Shown here: positions 26,015-37,799 of the stretch, in pieces | Layout: each line of letters begins with the position of its first letter | How positions within the stretch are numbered: the first letter of the stretch is position 1 | NCBI GenBank assembly: GCA_017562135.1 | Contig: QEYB01001208.1 | Span: forward strand, 930,001 to 994,000 | DNA length: 64,000 nt | Origin: Dipylidium caninum | Taxonomy: Eukaryota; Platyhelminthes; Cestoda; Cyclophyllidea; Dipylidiidae | Reading direction: 5' to 3' | The notes under the pieces: model-generated | The model's database searches: none | Told to the model about the DNA's origin: nothing | What the model saw: the letters and a program-made list of their open reading frames with translations, nothing else | Made by a program: the position numbers and the translations under genes

Positions 26015-26897
26015 TCACTTGCTCGTGAGGGTTTCACTTACCTAATCCGGCTGCCCAAATGCGAGCAACCACATACCGCACACACACACGAGTGCCATGA
26101 GAATCGCTAAATTCTGTTTATCAATTCACTCCGCCAAGGTCACTCAAGGAATTGCGGGTGAGTGCTGGGCCACCGCATCTGTAAACATGGGTGTGTATTC
26201 ATTCAGCACCACGGCATTGGCGAACTTATAAATACTTTGCCTTCCTCGCAGAAGCCGTATTGCTTATAAATGTGAAATGACGGCAAATATAATGGAGCCT
26301 CGGGAATTCCGTGAAATACCAACCACTCAACGGCTAAGACACTGCTCTTGACTCCATATTCATGTTTTCACATGAGGATGAAAGAAAAATGCATTTAAGG
26401 GACGTCTTCGCCCTCCTTGCGAACTTGGTGACATTTTGTCTGTTTTTTTTCAGTCTGTCAAAGGTGGCAAACGGAGAAGGTGAGCCATTCCATAAAAGAG
26501 TGAGGTGGCTGTCCTCTTCAGGAGACAGGAGGTGAAGGTCGTGAAGTCACTCCGACGATGTTATGGGAGAAGTCGCGGTTAGGCAAAAAAGCGACTTTTT
26601 CGTTGCAATTTACCATCTTGCTTGTCGTAATCTATCAAATAGCAAAGGTCACTTTTTATTTGTTTTCACTTCACTCAGGCGTTAAATGCAAGTGAAGAAT
26701 GGAGAAACGTTCCTTCAAATTGGACAATTTTTTAATAATATTTATGAAGATTTAGTGAAGATAATTTTTGCTTTAGTTTGAAATTCCTCCGTCATGACAT
26801 CTGACCGCCTAGAGCATGTAAACGAGACCCAAAGGAGAAGAGGAAGAGTATTGCCCGTCCCTTCACACCTGAGAGGTATAAGACGCTCTTCGAACAT

Positions 26898-26922
26898 ACA
26901 CACACACACACACACACACACA
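26898..26922. repeat. CA dinucleotide microsatellite
   Basis: A perfect AC/CA run of about 25 bp in the intergenic region. A shorter run of the same type occurs near 6449-6465 in a KDM3 intron. Confidence 0.93.
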
Positions 26923-28129
26923 ATCATCCACCACGACAGCTAACAAAAATGCGTCAAGAAGCCTGAGATTCATGTAAACTTACACTGTTTTGACGTTTGC
27001 GTAAATTTTAATTGACGTTGAATACGAAAATTAGAATGCGCGGAATTAGACGGGTGGACTAAGATGCGATCTTACATTTGTGGCACCCAACCACCCACGT
27101 TACTGCTGTTTAATGAGTTTTGCTGCACCGGAGTATCACCAACTGTGGTGTTTTTAATTCCTCTACTGTTTCTTCATTCAAAGAAGGAGTTTTTGGTGTC
27201 AAACTAACCGCTGTATTTAAGCGATAGCGTCTATACTACAGCACCATAAATGACCTTGGCTTCACAGTAGCATAGCGTTTGTCCTGGTCCTGCAAGTTAA
27301 GCCGAGGCCGTCGATTCAGCAGAGGTCGTCGTCTAACGGGTTCTGAACTAGGCAATTTAGTGATCTGATCTATACTCCATCAGTGTTTTGAAGCACTGCG
27401 ATGGTTGTTTTTACAAACATACCCAAAGAGACCATGCGTGAACATTGTGACTGCTTTGTTATTACTTCTATCACGCTTTATTATAGAGACCAATTTGGGG
27501 AGCTCTTAAGGGCATATGACACTCCTTCATCTCGGTACGTGACTGCCTGGGAGGCGACTGCACAGCCGTCACCCGCACTCACGAAAGTCCACTCTCACCG
27601 ACTACCACTACCGCCACAAGTGTGGCAAAACCTCAGGTCGAAAGCCCCTGGAGGAATTTCAGGCGTTAAGTGAGCATTTATTTCTGCTCGATTGGGTGAA
27701 ACCTTTGCATTCGTAATGTGTGTGGAGATCGTTTTATTCAAAAAATTTTTAACATGATCTGCGTTTAGACACCCCTTGAGATGATAGTAAATGGAGCCGG
27801 GAATTTGAGGAACTATAGAAGAAATTCGGTGGGTCGAAGGAGAGAATCGCAGTGAACTTACCAACGAAAACATTAAATCTTATTTAAGCTAATGACTCAA
27901 AATAGGATGTAAAATGGTTAGGTGAAGTGTTTGTCTCTAATATTAGATTGTAGGAGGAGTACTTCCTGTATTACTATGGGCATTCAAGCCATGTTTGATG
28001 CTCATTGTACGGACAGTGTCAATAACCTTTGTTCATTTATAATGAGCCTACTAGGCCTGATAAGCCGTAGTTTAACTTCATTTTGGGGCTTCCTCGAGAT
28101 CAGGATGAAGTTAAGGCTATTTACTGGGC

Positions 28130-28380
28130 TTGTCGTCGCACTGGGCCGCGCCAACCAACGCCCAGGCCGTGGGTTCGCCGACGGAACCGCCCTCGCCATT
28201 TCTCTGGCACTGAAGTGTACGCGCGCAAAAATAGCAACGCGACGTATCGATCGGAGGCGTCGCGCGCTCGCACACACGCACGCACGCGCGGTGGAGCGAG
28301 GCGCGAGGGCGCGCGTGCACCGCGTCGTAAACGCGCCCGCGTGACGTCAACTCAGCTGCGCCGCCGCCTTCGCATTGATG
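28130..28380. promoter_or_regulatory. CpG-island-like block ending in a full CRE palindrome
   Basis: This block is strongly CpG-rich, dominated by CGCG, GCGC and CACG words, and contains an exact TGACGTCA at 28342-28349. It looks like a promoter-type CpG island, but no downstream exon was identified on either strand within the next kilobase. Confidence 0.35.
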
Positions 28381-29291
28381 CGGGTGCCTTCAAAGACCCG
28401 GTGTTTTATTTTCTCACTGTTTCGACGCTTTAATCAGGGCTTGCAGAGGCGCTTTCTAGCCCACTGCACATGCAGCAATGAGGGTTTTTGTGAGGTGGAT
28501 TACAAAAGATAGATGCACAACCACGCCGATTCTTGTAAGATGAATTAAATTACTCAGATGGGATTGCATTAATTATTACCAAATGAGCATTTCTGAAAAG
28601 GTTTTGATGGTAAATTGAGTAAGATTTTCAACTCATACAGTTAACTCTTGACCTCGATCATGAAGTCATTAATAAGCATGACTTTATGCATAGGCATGCG
28701 GCCGGTTAAGGGAAAGGAACAGAGGAGAAGTCTCGCATCCTACCACTTTGGCACACTTCACGTCTGATTTAGCGGCACTTACTTGGGTGAAAAGATGTTT
28801 TGCTCCTGTTGAGTTGGCAACTAAGTGATTGCACTTTTAACAGAGAATGAAAAATCAAAATTTTTGCTTAAACATGTAAATTCATTCAATTAGATACCGT
28901 TTGTTTTGGTCCATAACGTTTTCTCATTGTTCAGGCAGTGTCACTAACGCCACGTTATCAAAATCTCAGACCTTTGCCATGAAGAACTGAAGTACGTGTG
29001 ATTTAACGTCATTAAGAAGTGTGCCATTTAGGGAGTTCTCTGCATGGGACGCCGAAATAAATGGTGGTGTGAAGATGCAAGGTCAGGGCCACATGACGGA
29101 AGCGTCAGCACATTCCGACCCAAATTCCATAATTTTTTGGCGAGAGAGGCCAAAGATGCGGGAAATCGCATTACCATGATGGACGATAACACCTCCAACG
29201 ATTTGCCACTTCTGGCCGCTTCGCTTGAATTGATTTCATTGCTTCGTTTGGCCACTTGTTGGACGTACACGTTTGAATTGATCGTTTGGTA

Positions 29292-30347
29292 GTTATGGTA
29301 GCTTTTCTCTTAAAAATAACTCTTAATTACGAAAAAGAAAATACTCGGTCGGTGAAATATCGGCCGAATATGGAGCACGGGGGAAAGAAAATCTTATTTG
29401 GTAGAGAAGTTATTTGATCTCTCTGTAGTCGTCGTGCGTCTTCATCGTGCGGTAACATTGCGCCTTGCCGACTGAGCTATGCTGATTGTTTTCTCTTCAC
29501 AAATTTCTTCTCCTGCAGGACATCAATTTCACACACGGCAATGGGACTCCGCCACCGTTATGCTTTCGTCCCGTTGTCGGAAGGCATAATGGAAGATCAC
29601 CCCTCTGGCATTCCACCATGCGCTAACCATAATTCTTGTTTTTCGACGAATTCTCACCTTACGTGTGTGTCCTCGAGCTGTCTTCTTATCTGCCCATCTC
29701 CCTGATCGTTCGCCATTATCATACAAAACCCACTTTTCTTCGCAATTGACTATTTAGTGTACAGACGTCGACAATCGTGATTCGCGAAGAAAGCAACACA
29801 CAGACACGCATTTGTGCTTGCGGTCGGCACATCACCTGCTCTTGTGTCAGTTTTACGGCCCTCACATAGGAGCCTGACTTGTGTTCTTTATCATTTATTG
29901 TAGGCAGATGCTTCAACACGGCCAAGTCGTAGCTGTGTGACGAGTGCCTAGATTAGAACCAATTTAACAGTCAGCCGGTGGTCTTCCTCGAGACTCGTTG
30001 ACGATGCTCAAATTGCCAGAAGTGAATTTGTGAAATCAACATCGAGCACGTTCTTCATTAGTGGATCAATCTCCGAATGCCTCATTTATGTTTCTCGACA
30101 CTTAAGCTGTGCTACGATTCAATTTAATCTCATAGAAAAGGAGATGTAAGTTGCGTTTTGTTTCAACCTGATTTCGAGTGAAAATGGAACAAAAAGGGAT
30201 ACGGACACGTCAAAATTGTGCAAACTAGGCAAGAAGAATATCCTTAAAATATATAAATACGAATTACGAGCGCACGCTAAAATGCATCTATCTCGGTCGC
30301 AACCAAATAAAGACTAACAAAAAAGGCCCTTTTCATAGTTTCCAACC
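29292..30347 (-). mobile_element. Decayed mariner-family transposon, copy A
   Basis: This is a 1056-bp DNA transposon with transposase on the minus strand, bounded by TA dinucleotides (29290-29291 and 30348-30349), the expected mariner target duplication. Broken frames still read as mariner: helix-turn-helix remnants (FHKFTSGNLSIVNESRGRPP), then [18 protein letters not shown] and [12 protein letters not shown]. Stops and frameshifts interrupt it. The expected catalytic Asp residues appear as Glu (before EKW) and Asn (WWN), so it cannot be active. Copy B at 40047 is a close relative in opposite orientation. Confidence 0.9.
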
Positions 30348-30349
30348 TA

Positions 30350-33052
30350 GTGGAGAAATGTGTTAGTCAAACCAAATGATAACCAATCTAATTCACGAAA
30401 GGAACTTTCACGGGATGCCATTAAGAAATGCAGAATGAAGAAATGGAATAATGATGCGGTATATGTTCAATTACTCTCTCTAGAGGGATTATCGCACACC
30501 GTCACCTTTAAACTCACCGAGGTCATGCGTGGATTCCAATATGTGATAAAAAGGTTTCTCTTCGCATCAGATACTCATGAATTACAGCGGTCGGCGGGAA
30601 TGCCGGATATGCAGCAGAAGGATTTATTTGCCTAGCCCAGCCGAAAGCCAAAAAGCTCGCTTGTTAAGTTGTTCTTTTTCCCACCCATAACCACTTTGAC
30701 TACGTAGAAAGACAGGCCGACGGGACAAATGTGGTTGGCTGGTGCAGAGCTAATTGGCCCAGGGCCAGAGCAATGAAGTTGCACGAGGCGGCTGCCGCCA
30801 GTGTAAGGCCTCGCACCGACGAAACGAAACCATCGCGTTCAGACGCCCAGATGGGCCTTAGTGGCGCGTCATGTCGTACCTTGATGCATCGGTTTATGCA
30901 TTTCGTTGACACGCCTCTTCTCTTGGCTGTATAAACATGTTGTTTCTGAATTTGCGCTGAATTCTTCCTTGAAGCCATTACAGAGGCCTTGAAATAAACT
31001 AATATGCTCACTTGCACAGTTCCTTAATATTTGATTCTGTTGATTTAAGAAATGGGGTTTTCTATAAAGAGGTCCAGTTCAAAGCATCTTCACCGTCAAT
31101 GAAAATTTCCACAAAACACTGATTTTTTCTCTAATTCGAATTCCGCGAGATTTACAAAATATCTGAGGACTACTGTTAAGAGGAGGGATTGTCCTTAAAT
31201 GGGCAAGTTATGCCCATCCCATGAATGCGTCCACAATCGGTTCAGGGTGCTCCAAGTGGCATTAGCGTCGGGGGCATTAGCATATTTGGGTACGTTTCAG
31301 TCAGGATTACAAAACGATTTTATCCGCAAATTTCGGCAGGGCGGGTGTGTCCGAGATTTGCGCACGTGGATTGGGAACACACTTTCACCAAAACGACCGA
31401 AAACCTGTAGGCGCGTATCAACATGACTACAATTTGACTTAAATTCTTCTCCTAATTCCCCCTCATAAACTACTGGGCATTTTTAAGGTTGAAATCCATC
31501 TGTGGAGGAAGTAGTCACAAGATCTCACCCCACATTGCATCATTTGTAAATTACGATAAGAAAGTGATTGCTCAAAGTGTTAACTGTGTCGACCAGATGA
31601 AATACTTTTGACTCTCGATATTACCATGCTTCGATCATCACTGCTCCAAATTAGGATTTTCGCTTCGCGAAAGGAGTCTCAACGCCAGACCTTTCAAAGT
31701 GCTCATGTTAATAACGCAGAAGATAGAGTAATAGAGGCGCAAAACATCACCGATGTTTAAAACTGAAGACTGGTTAATGGTATTGTTGCGTTACGATCTA
31801 GTACAGAAGATATGACGAAACAATACCCTCAAGGAAGTAGTGATAGGCACCATAACCGTGATACCAAGGGCTAATGCCGTGATTGCCAACTAAATTGGTA
31901 GATTGACAATGGGACAGACACAAACATGGGACAAGGATTTCAAATCTTGCAGACCTTTGTCTAAATGAACTCAGTCGCTTAAAGTAGCACCAAAGACCTC
32001 ATACTGCAAACTTTTTACGTAAGTCTTTGTTTATGCTAATGCACGGGAGTGCTTCAGGCGATTCACATGTGCGCCTAAGTCCATATTTGAGACGTGCAAA
32101 CTGAACCTATGCAGCCGCGATTTTTGGAGGATCAACAACGTTACATGCATGGAAAGTTAGTCCAGTCACAGTGACGGTTAGTCTATGGTCTTAGGTGAAT
32201 GTCGGTCAACTGCCCTATTCATAAAACTCTGGAAAGCCACATTGGCCGCAATGACAACCGGATTTAGCTAGCTAGAACGGTGGGTGTATATTGTGCAATC
32301 TCTAACAAATTGGCTACATGTAGTGAAAAGGGAAGTACAATAGGTGTCCTTGAGCTTATAGCATGACTCTTTAACGTCCTGGTAAGAACTCTACTTTCAA
32401 CATGAGCGTTTGAAGAAGGGAAAAAGCAAGAAAAACGCCGAAATAGATGGGAGATTAAGCACGAAGTTGATGTCCCAGACCTTTGAAAAGGTGTGCATGA
32501 GTTTGATACCCTGTGCCAAACCCATACATTCACGTTCTAACCACTTATAATAATAGCTTGGGACGGCTGGTAGATATAATCAGTAATGATTGGTGGAAGG
32601 CAAAGTACCAGTTTCCAGATTATTTGTTCTCAAGGCATTAGTCTATTAGTTAAGGCCGGATACTTGCCGAGATTGAGGACAGCGCAGTTGTCGACGGTCA
32701 AGACTATAGCATATCGTAGAGTTAATTTTTGTACAAATCCCTGCATATTATTTATATTGATAACGTAAAATGGTTAGATGTTATCACGTTTGCATAGGCT
32801 CTAATTCGTAATTAAAATCTCCCGATCAAAGTCATTAATATATGATTCTAAATATTAATCGGAGAAATATGAAGTGGAATCACTCTCAGCCAATATATTT
32901 GACAAAAACCTATTATTTTTAGAATACACCAATTCTTGTAATCATTCAGAAATGATATGGCTTTTTAAACCAATAGGTTGCTCCGGCCGTAAGCAGATGA
33001 TGTGAATCTCGCCTTCTCAGCCAGTTATCTGAGACCGACTCGGTTTACGTGC
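30350..33052. other. Intergenic sequence upstream of ACTR5
   Basis: No gene is recognised. The longest frames (for example plus 30360-30635 and minus 30700-31017) have no familiar motif. A moderately CpG-rich patch lies at about 30760-30860. The last 200 bp before the ACTR5 start codon should hold its 5' UTR and promoter, but no clear TATA box is visible. Confidence 0.4.
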
Positions 33053-36000
33053 ATGGCTAGCCCGGCAATCGTAATAGATAATGGTTCGTTTGAATGTAGA
33101 GCTGGATTCTCCACCGAAACTATGCCTAAACTACAGTTTCGAAACATAGTTATGAAACCTCGGTCGCGGATTAAAGAAACTTTCGTTGGATCAGTGAATG
33201 AAGAACTGGATCTGAACTTAATCAATTCAAAATCTGCCTTCGAGCTAAACGTGGTTACTCAGTTGGAAGTCCAGGAGACAGTGTTTGATCACATCTTTTC
33301 CAATCTTGGTATAAAGTCATGTGGAATTGAATTTCCAATAATACTAAGCGAGCCTCTTTGTTGCCCACAACAGTCCAGATCTCGTAGGTTAACCTAAACG
33401 GACTCGAATGTTTGCACTTAGAAATCACGGAAGTTCTATTTGAAACATATTCTGCAAACAAACTTACGTATTTTGTGGATGGACTCGCTTCATACTACAC
33501 AAATTTTGGAACTCCGCCCTCAGGTATCTTCGAGCTCACGTTATCTATGATTACTTCAGTTTTCAATCTTGACGCAATACTAGTTTCTTTTGGATATCAC
33601 ACGACTCATATCATTCCTTATTCCCGTGGTTCACACATACCTTCTGCCTGCCGACGTCTGTCTGTCGGAGGAGCTCACGTCTCGTGGTATTTGCAGCGAC
33701 TTTTATCCCTCAAGTATCCGTGTCATTCAGACAAGTTCACAATTCCTGTAGTCGAAGTAATAACTTTTTAGAAAGCATTTGTCTTGGGAATATTAAAGTA
33801 GTTTGTAACGTCTCGCTTTCTTCTGTAGGAACTGATTCGAACATTTGGCAAGGTATGCGAAAATTATCGTGAAGAGATGCAACTTTGGAAAGATGAAACT
33901 TATAAAGAGGAAAATACACAAACTTGGTGTCTTCCTTATTCTGATGTCAGTTCTTCTCTATGCGTATCCTTCAATTTAATGAGAAATTTTACTTTTACTG
34001 AGTTTTAAATATGTTAATTCTAGGAAACACAACGAAAAGCGCAAGAATTGGTGGAACGCAGACAATTTCAGGCAGACAGGTTGAGAGAAATGCATCGTAA
34101 ACGAGCCCTTGATAGAGTATGATGTTCAGTTATTTTCAACTGTCATTCTGTCAAGCTGCATCTCACGCATTGCTGTTTTAGTTAAGAGAAGATCGTACGG
34201 ACTCAGATGAGTCCGACCTCCAAGTTCGCCGTATTGACGATTTAACGGAGAGCGAGACTGGTAGATCGCCACCATCCATTTATGATGGAGATACTGGGGA
34301 GGAGGCAGTTTTAAAGAAACTCGTAAATCTTCGTGAGCGAAAAGCCACTGAATTGCTTTCTTCTTTCCAATGTCCTGCTGCAGTACAGGCTCAAATGACA
34401 ACCCAGCCCAGCTATATACAAAGCTTTAATGAACAAAAACTGAGACGTGTTAGTATTTTCGATCGAAGAATCGATTAAAGAATGTATTTCAATGGTGTAC
34501 TAATTTTCCTTATAGCGAATCTTGGCTGCCAATGACTTAGAATCGAGACGGGAACGTGATTTTTGCGTAAGCGAGTTCCTGTTAGTGTGATTTCTGTGTT
34601 GTTATAGTTTTGGCTGTCTAAAATAAACAATAAACGACAAAGAATCGCCAAACAACGAGCTCTTCGTCAATCGAAAGTGGATTTGGCCACTGAACTTGGA
34701 TTGCACAATCAAGATGCTTTAGATGATGGAAAAGTGGCGATGACAATCCAGAATTCACTCACTGAGAGGAAGCAGCGTAAAATCGAAAAGATCCGCGCAA
34801 TGACGAGTGAACTAAGATCTGAACGCGGGAGCGGCGGTAAGAGAGGCGGAGGTCGCGGATCCGCTCGTAAAACGGTGCGAAAAGCAAAAATTTGCTTTGT
34901 TAATCGTGCAACCCTAACAAATTGTTGTGTTACATATGTCGCCTGAAGCGAAGCGTTATAGTCGTTATCATCTATTGACTTAATAACACTAAATAACTAT
35001 TTTAAGCCACATCGTGATTTATTATCGAATTAGTTCATTATCTTTTATGCACTTTTTCTATGGTATTTGAAAGGCATGGTTATACACAGCATCACTCCAA
35101 ATGTCAGCGATAAATTCCGAGATGGACATTTAAGATTAATTGCGTTACGCTTGTTACTTTGAGTAGGTTTAATTTGCGTTACAATGCATATGTGAAATTA
35201 CAAAGGACGATCGTGATTGTCGATTTTCTAGGTTCCCAGGAAGGAGTCTGGCCGCAACGTGGTAGAGGTAGCTTCAAATGGAGACGAGGAGAGTTGGATG
35301 GAAGAAGAGGTAGAAAGTTTCGACGCTTTTTCCGAAGAAGTGGGAAGTGATCTTATTGAAGTGGGGGATGGGGTGTCTCAGCAAGGCACCTGCCCAGTCG
35401 TGCCACCTCCTCCCCTGTTACCTACTTCGGCCACTAGCGACGTGAGTAATTCGAAGTCTAGGTCCCGTGACGCCTTTGGTAAACTGGAGGATGAGGCTGC
35501 CGACCTCAGTGAATGCGAACGTGATCAGCTCGCCGTCCTCGACAGCGTTCGGGCCTTTTATGATCCAGAATTTCTTAAGTAAATTCAACCCTTCAATCGC
35601 TTGTTGATCACGTGCATATTAGTGGCCTTGTACGCAAACATTTCCTTGGTGGCCTTGTACGCAAACATTTCCTTGGTAGATTCCATTACCATTTCTCCGT
35701 CATTGTAACTAACTTCCTGTCTCATTCTTCCGAAGTCATATTTTTCATAATTACGATAATTCATCAGAAAATGTGACCTAATGGTTTTAAATTTGTCTCT
35801 ACTAGTGTTAAACAGCCACCACCTCTAAACCGCTTTATACTTATGTCTTGCGGCAAACACGCTTTATCGGGCCTAGCTTCCCGTGTCTCTTAAATTATCC
35901 ATTTACTTTGCCCAAATAACTAGTTTGATGCTATATAATTTCCTAATTTTCCACCTGATTGCTTTTATAGACCTACAATAATATCGGGGCTAGATTGGCT

Positions 36001-37103
36001 AAAGTCAATTTCTAACTGAAAATCTGATAAAAGTAATAAGATCACGTCCATTATTTAAATACCATTAACAGTAGTTTCGGGTAACTGTAAAATAAACTCT
36101 TTTACAAGCGTTTATTTTGTAGTACTGATCTGGGTGCCTGAAAAGTGCCAATGCTTATGATTTGTGTTATCACTAGATTTGACTTCTATTTGTAGGGAAA
36201 CTGGAACTGTTGGACTCAAGATCGACGTTTCCGAATATTATAAGGTTCATTTGTCGACGGAGCCAATTCGGTAACAATTTCATATTATTATTACTGTCAA
36301 AATCTTATATAAGTTTTATATAACTTGAGATACATTTAGGATTAGGAGGTTCTTCTGCATGCAAAATTACACATTCTGCCCGATATAATTTCGAGTGAAT
36401 TTCAGTGTACATTTTTGGCGCTTTCATGTCAAAAATTAATATTAATAAAGCTTTAGAGTAAAACAAATTGCCTAATTAACCTAAAATTGGTTGTAGAGCC
36501 ACCGAAATTTTGTTTGAGCGCAGCCTCATGGGAAACTCACAGGCGGGTGTGGGCGAGTGCCTCTCCTGGGTGCTGCGTAGTTCATCCAAATACCTTTACG
36601 AGCACGCGGATAAAACATGGGTTCCACGACGCCTCTTCCTTACTGGAGGCCTAGCAAAGCTACGCGGGATCAAGGAGCGGCTAGGGTTGGAGCTTCAGCA
36701 ACTTTTGCCTTGGAGGGTAGATGGTGACCCCTTGGAAGTTGTTGCAGCTGGTACTCTCCTCGCGAATTATATTCTGCCAATTTATGGATCTTAAAACACT
36801 AGCTTTTGGTGAATATGCTAGCGTCGTAAGAGAATGAGAACATTCTTATTTTCTTTAGTTGATCCCAGTCTCGATGCGTGGAGAGGCGCCCAAATTTGGA
36901 GCAAACACGCGAGCGAAAATGGCTTCAAACAGTTTACAACGAGACAAAAATATGAAGAATGCGGCTACGATTACCTCGCAGAAAATGTTATTAGTAATCG
37001 CTTCTATGCTAGCTTCAAGGATCTGGAAATTAATCCAAAGTTCAATCCGGGGAGGGGCCGTCAACCAACAGCAACTGTCAAACCACAACCCCAAGAACTA
37101 TAA
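33053..37103 (+). CDS. ACTR5: Actin-related protein 5 (INO80 chromatin-remodelling subunit)
   Basis: ARP5 is a nuclear actin-fold subunit of the INO80 remodeller. Exons: 33053-33383, 33422-33523, 33560-33747, 33829-33963, 34024-34116, 34182-34448, 34516-34566, 34608-34874, 35232-35578, 36196-36270, 36497-36750, 36859-37103. Phases join to about 784 aa; human ARP5 is 607 aa, the extra length being in the charged middle. The N-terminus has the actin phosphate loop (IVIDNGSFECRAGF), followed by IILSEPLCCP, LSVGGAHVSWYLQRLLSLKY and a coiled, Arg/Glu-rich insert (ETQRKAQELVERRQ). The C-terminal lobe has EYYKVHLSTEPIR, ILFERSLMG, LFLTGGLAKLRG and DPSLDAWRGAQIW. Introns 1 and 2 are only 38 and 36 nt. 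The exon 4 donor is uncertain (33963, or in phase at 33945). The boundary near 34874/35232 is the least conserved. It ends 121 bp before the stop of the opposing glutaredoxin gene. Confidence 0.92.
35622..35675 (+). repeat. Perfect 27-bp tandem duplication in an ACTR5 intron
   Basis: The unit starting GTGGCCTTGTACGCAAACAT occurs twice without a mismatch (35622-35648 and 35649-35675), 44 nt after a splice donor. The absence of divergence between copies suggests a recent duplication or an assembly artefact. Confidence 0.93.
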
Positions 37104-37224
37104 TGGTGCATGACTTTGTTTTCTATTGGTAAATACATGCAGCTGTATAGTAACCACATACTTGTTCAGCTCAGAAATGCAATGTTGTTTGAATTTGCCA
37201 CTCATTATTAGGCGCACTGGTTCG

Positions 37225-37799
37225 TTACGAGTTTCCGTAATATATGCCTCTTCGAAGTAACCAGATAAGGTCTATCCCTCCTGCCACATATTCACCGCGA
37301 ATAAAAAGATGAGGGACCTATTTTAACGACAAATCCGATTTTAAAAACTTGCAACGCAAAATTGGAAAAATCTATTAAACGGTGTGGGTAGGTTAGGTGT
37401 GTTCAGCACGTTATTACTACATTAGAGCCATAAGTACTTTAAGCAAAAGCTTCCACATGCGACGCCTACTCGAGTCGTTACTAGTTTTCTATAAGGGATG
37501 TAAAATTACTCATGTGGTTATGTATTATTAGAATAATTATGGCAGGTTCAGTGAACACAAGTTTGAGGTCGCACCGTACGTCTTTTGGTCAACCATCTCT
37601 GATAGATGTAGGTGTCAATCACAGATGCGTCTTGGCGTTTATCAAAATAAACGGTTTCAAAGATGCTGTTTTGGCCCTTGTTAAGATCGAACTCTTTTAA
37701 ATACCGTGCTACTTCCTTGCTCAGCGGGTCGTTCGCTTTACCGATCAACAGAATAGGCCTTTGCGCAATCTTGGCTTGGATGAACGTCCGCGAATCCAT
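37225..37799 (-). CDS. Glutaredoxin-fold protein lacking both catalytic cysteines
   Basis: There are two exons, 37799-37575 and 37317-37225, joined in phase 0 across a 257-nt GT-AG intron, for 105 aa, the normal size of a class I glutaredoxin. The start is a true ATG. The N-terminus (TFIQAKIAQRPILLIGKA) matches the first helix and strand. The active-site position where CPYC is expected reads DPLS (KANDPLSKEVARYL). The glutathione-side features survive: RRTVPHLFIRGEYVAGG contains the TVP cis-proline loop and the following Gly-Gly, then ID. There is no cysteine anywhere, so thiol-disulfide or monothiol chemistry is impossible; a binding or structural role is inferred. An expressed pseudogene is the alternative, but both exons are intact with good splice sites. 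Its 3' end faces ACTR5 and it is head to head with SNAP25. Confidence 0.85.
37300..37305 (+). promoter_or_regulatory. Candidate ACTR5 polyadenylation signal AATAAA
   Basis: A canonical AATAAA hexamer lies 197 bp after the ACTR5 stop on the plus strand. It falls inside the second coding exon of the opposing glutaredoxin gene, so the two transcripts would overlap in antisense if this signal is used. Confidence 0.4.

Larger units (their letters stand above)
20961..29291. other. Intergenic region between KDM3 and mariner copy A
   Basis: No coding gene was recognised in more than 8 kb. Open frames are short and their translations show no familiar motif. The region holds three CpG-rich patches (about 25020-25200, 25730-25910 and 28130-28380), two CRE palindromes, a long CTCA microsatellite and a CA microsatellite. 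The CpG patches could be promoters of transcripts not detectable by eye. Confidence 0.45.

Noticed and set aside
29044..29292. 82-codon plus frame ending at the mariner A border
   Set aside because: It is open on both strands and has no recognisable similarity; ending at the transposon edge is probably coincidence.
37548..37574. Unspliced continuation of glutaredoxin exon 1 (VRPQTCVH, containing a Cys)
   Set aside because: The spliced form restores the canonical TVP loop and Gly-Gly from exon 2; the read-through ends at once at a stop.
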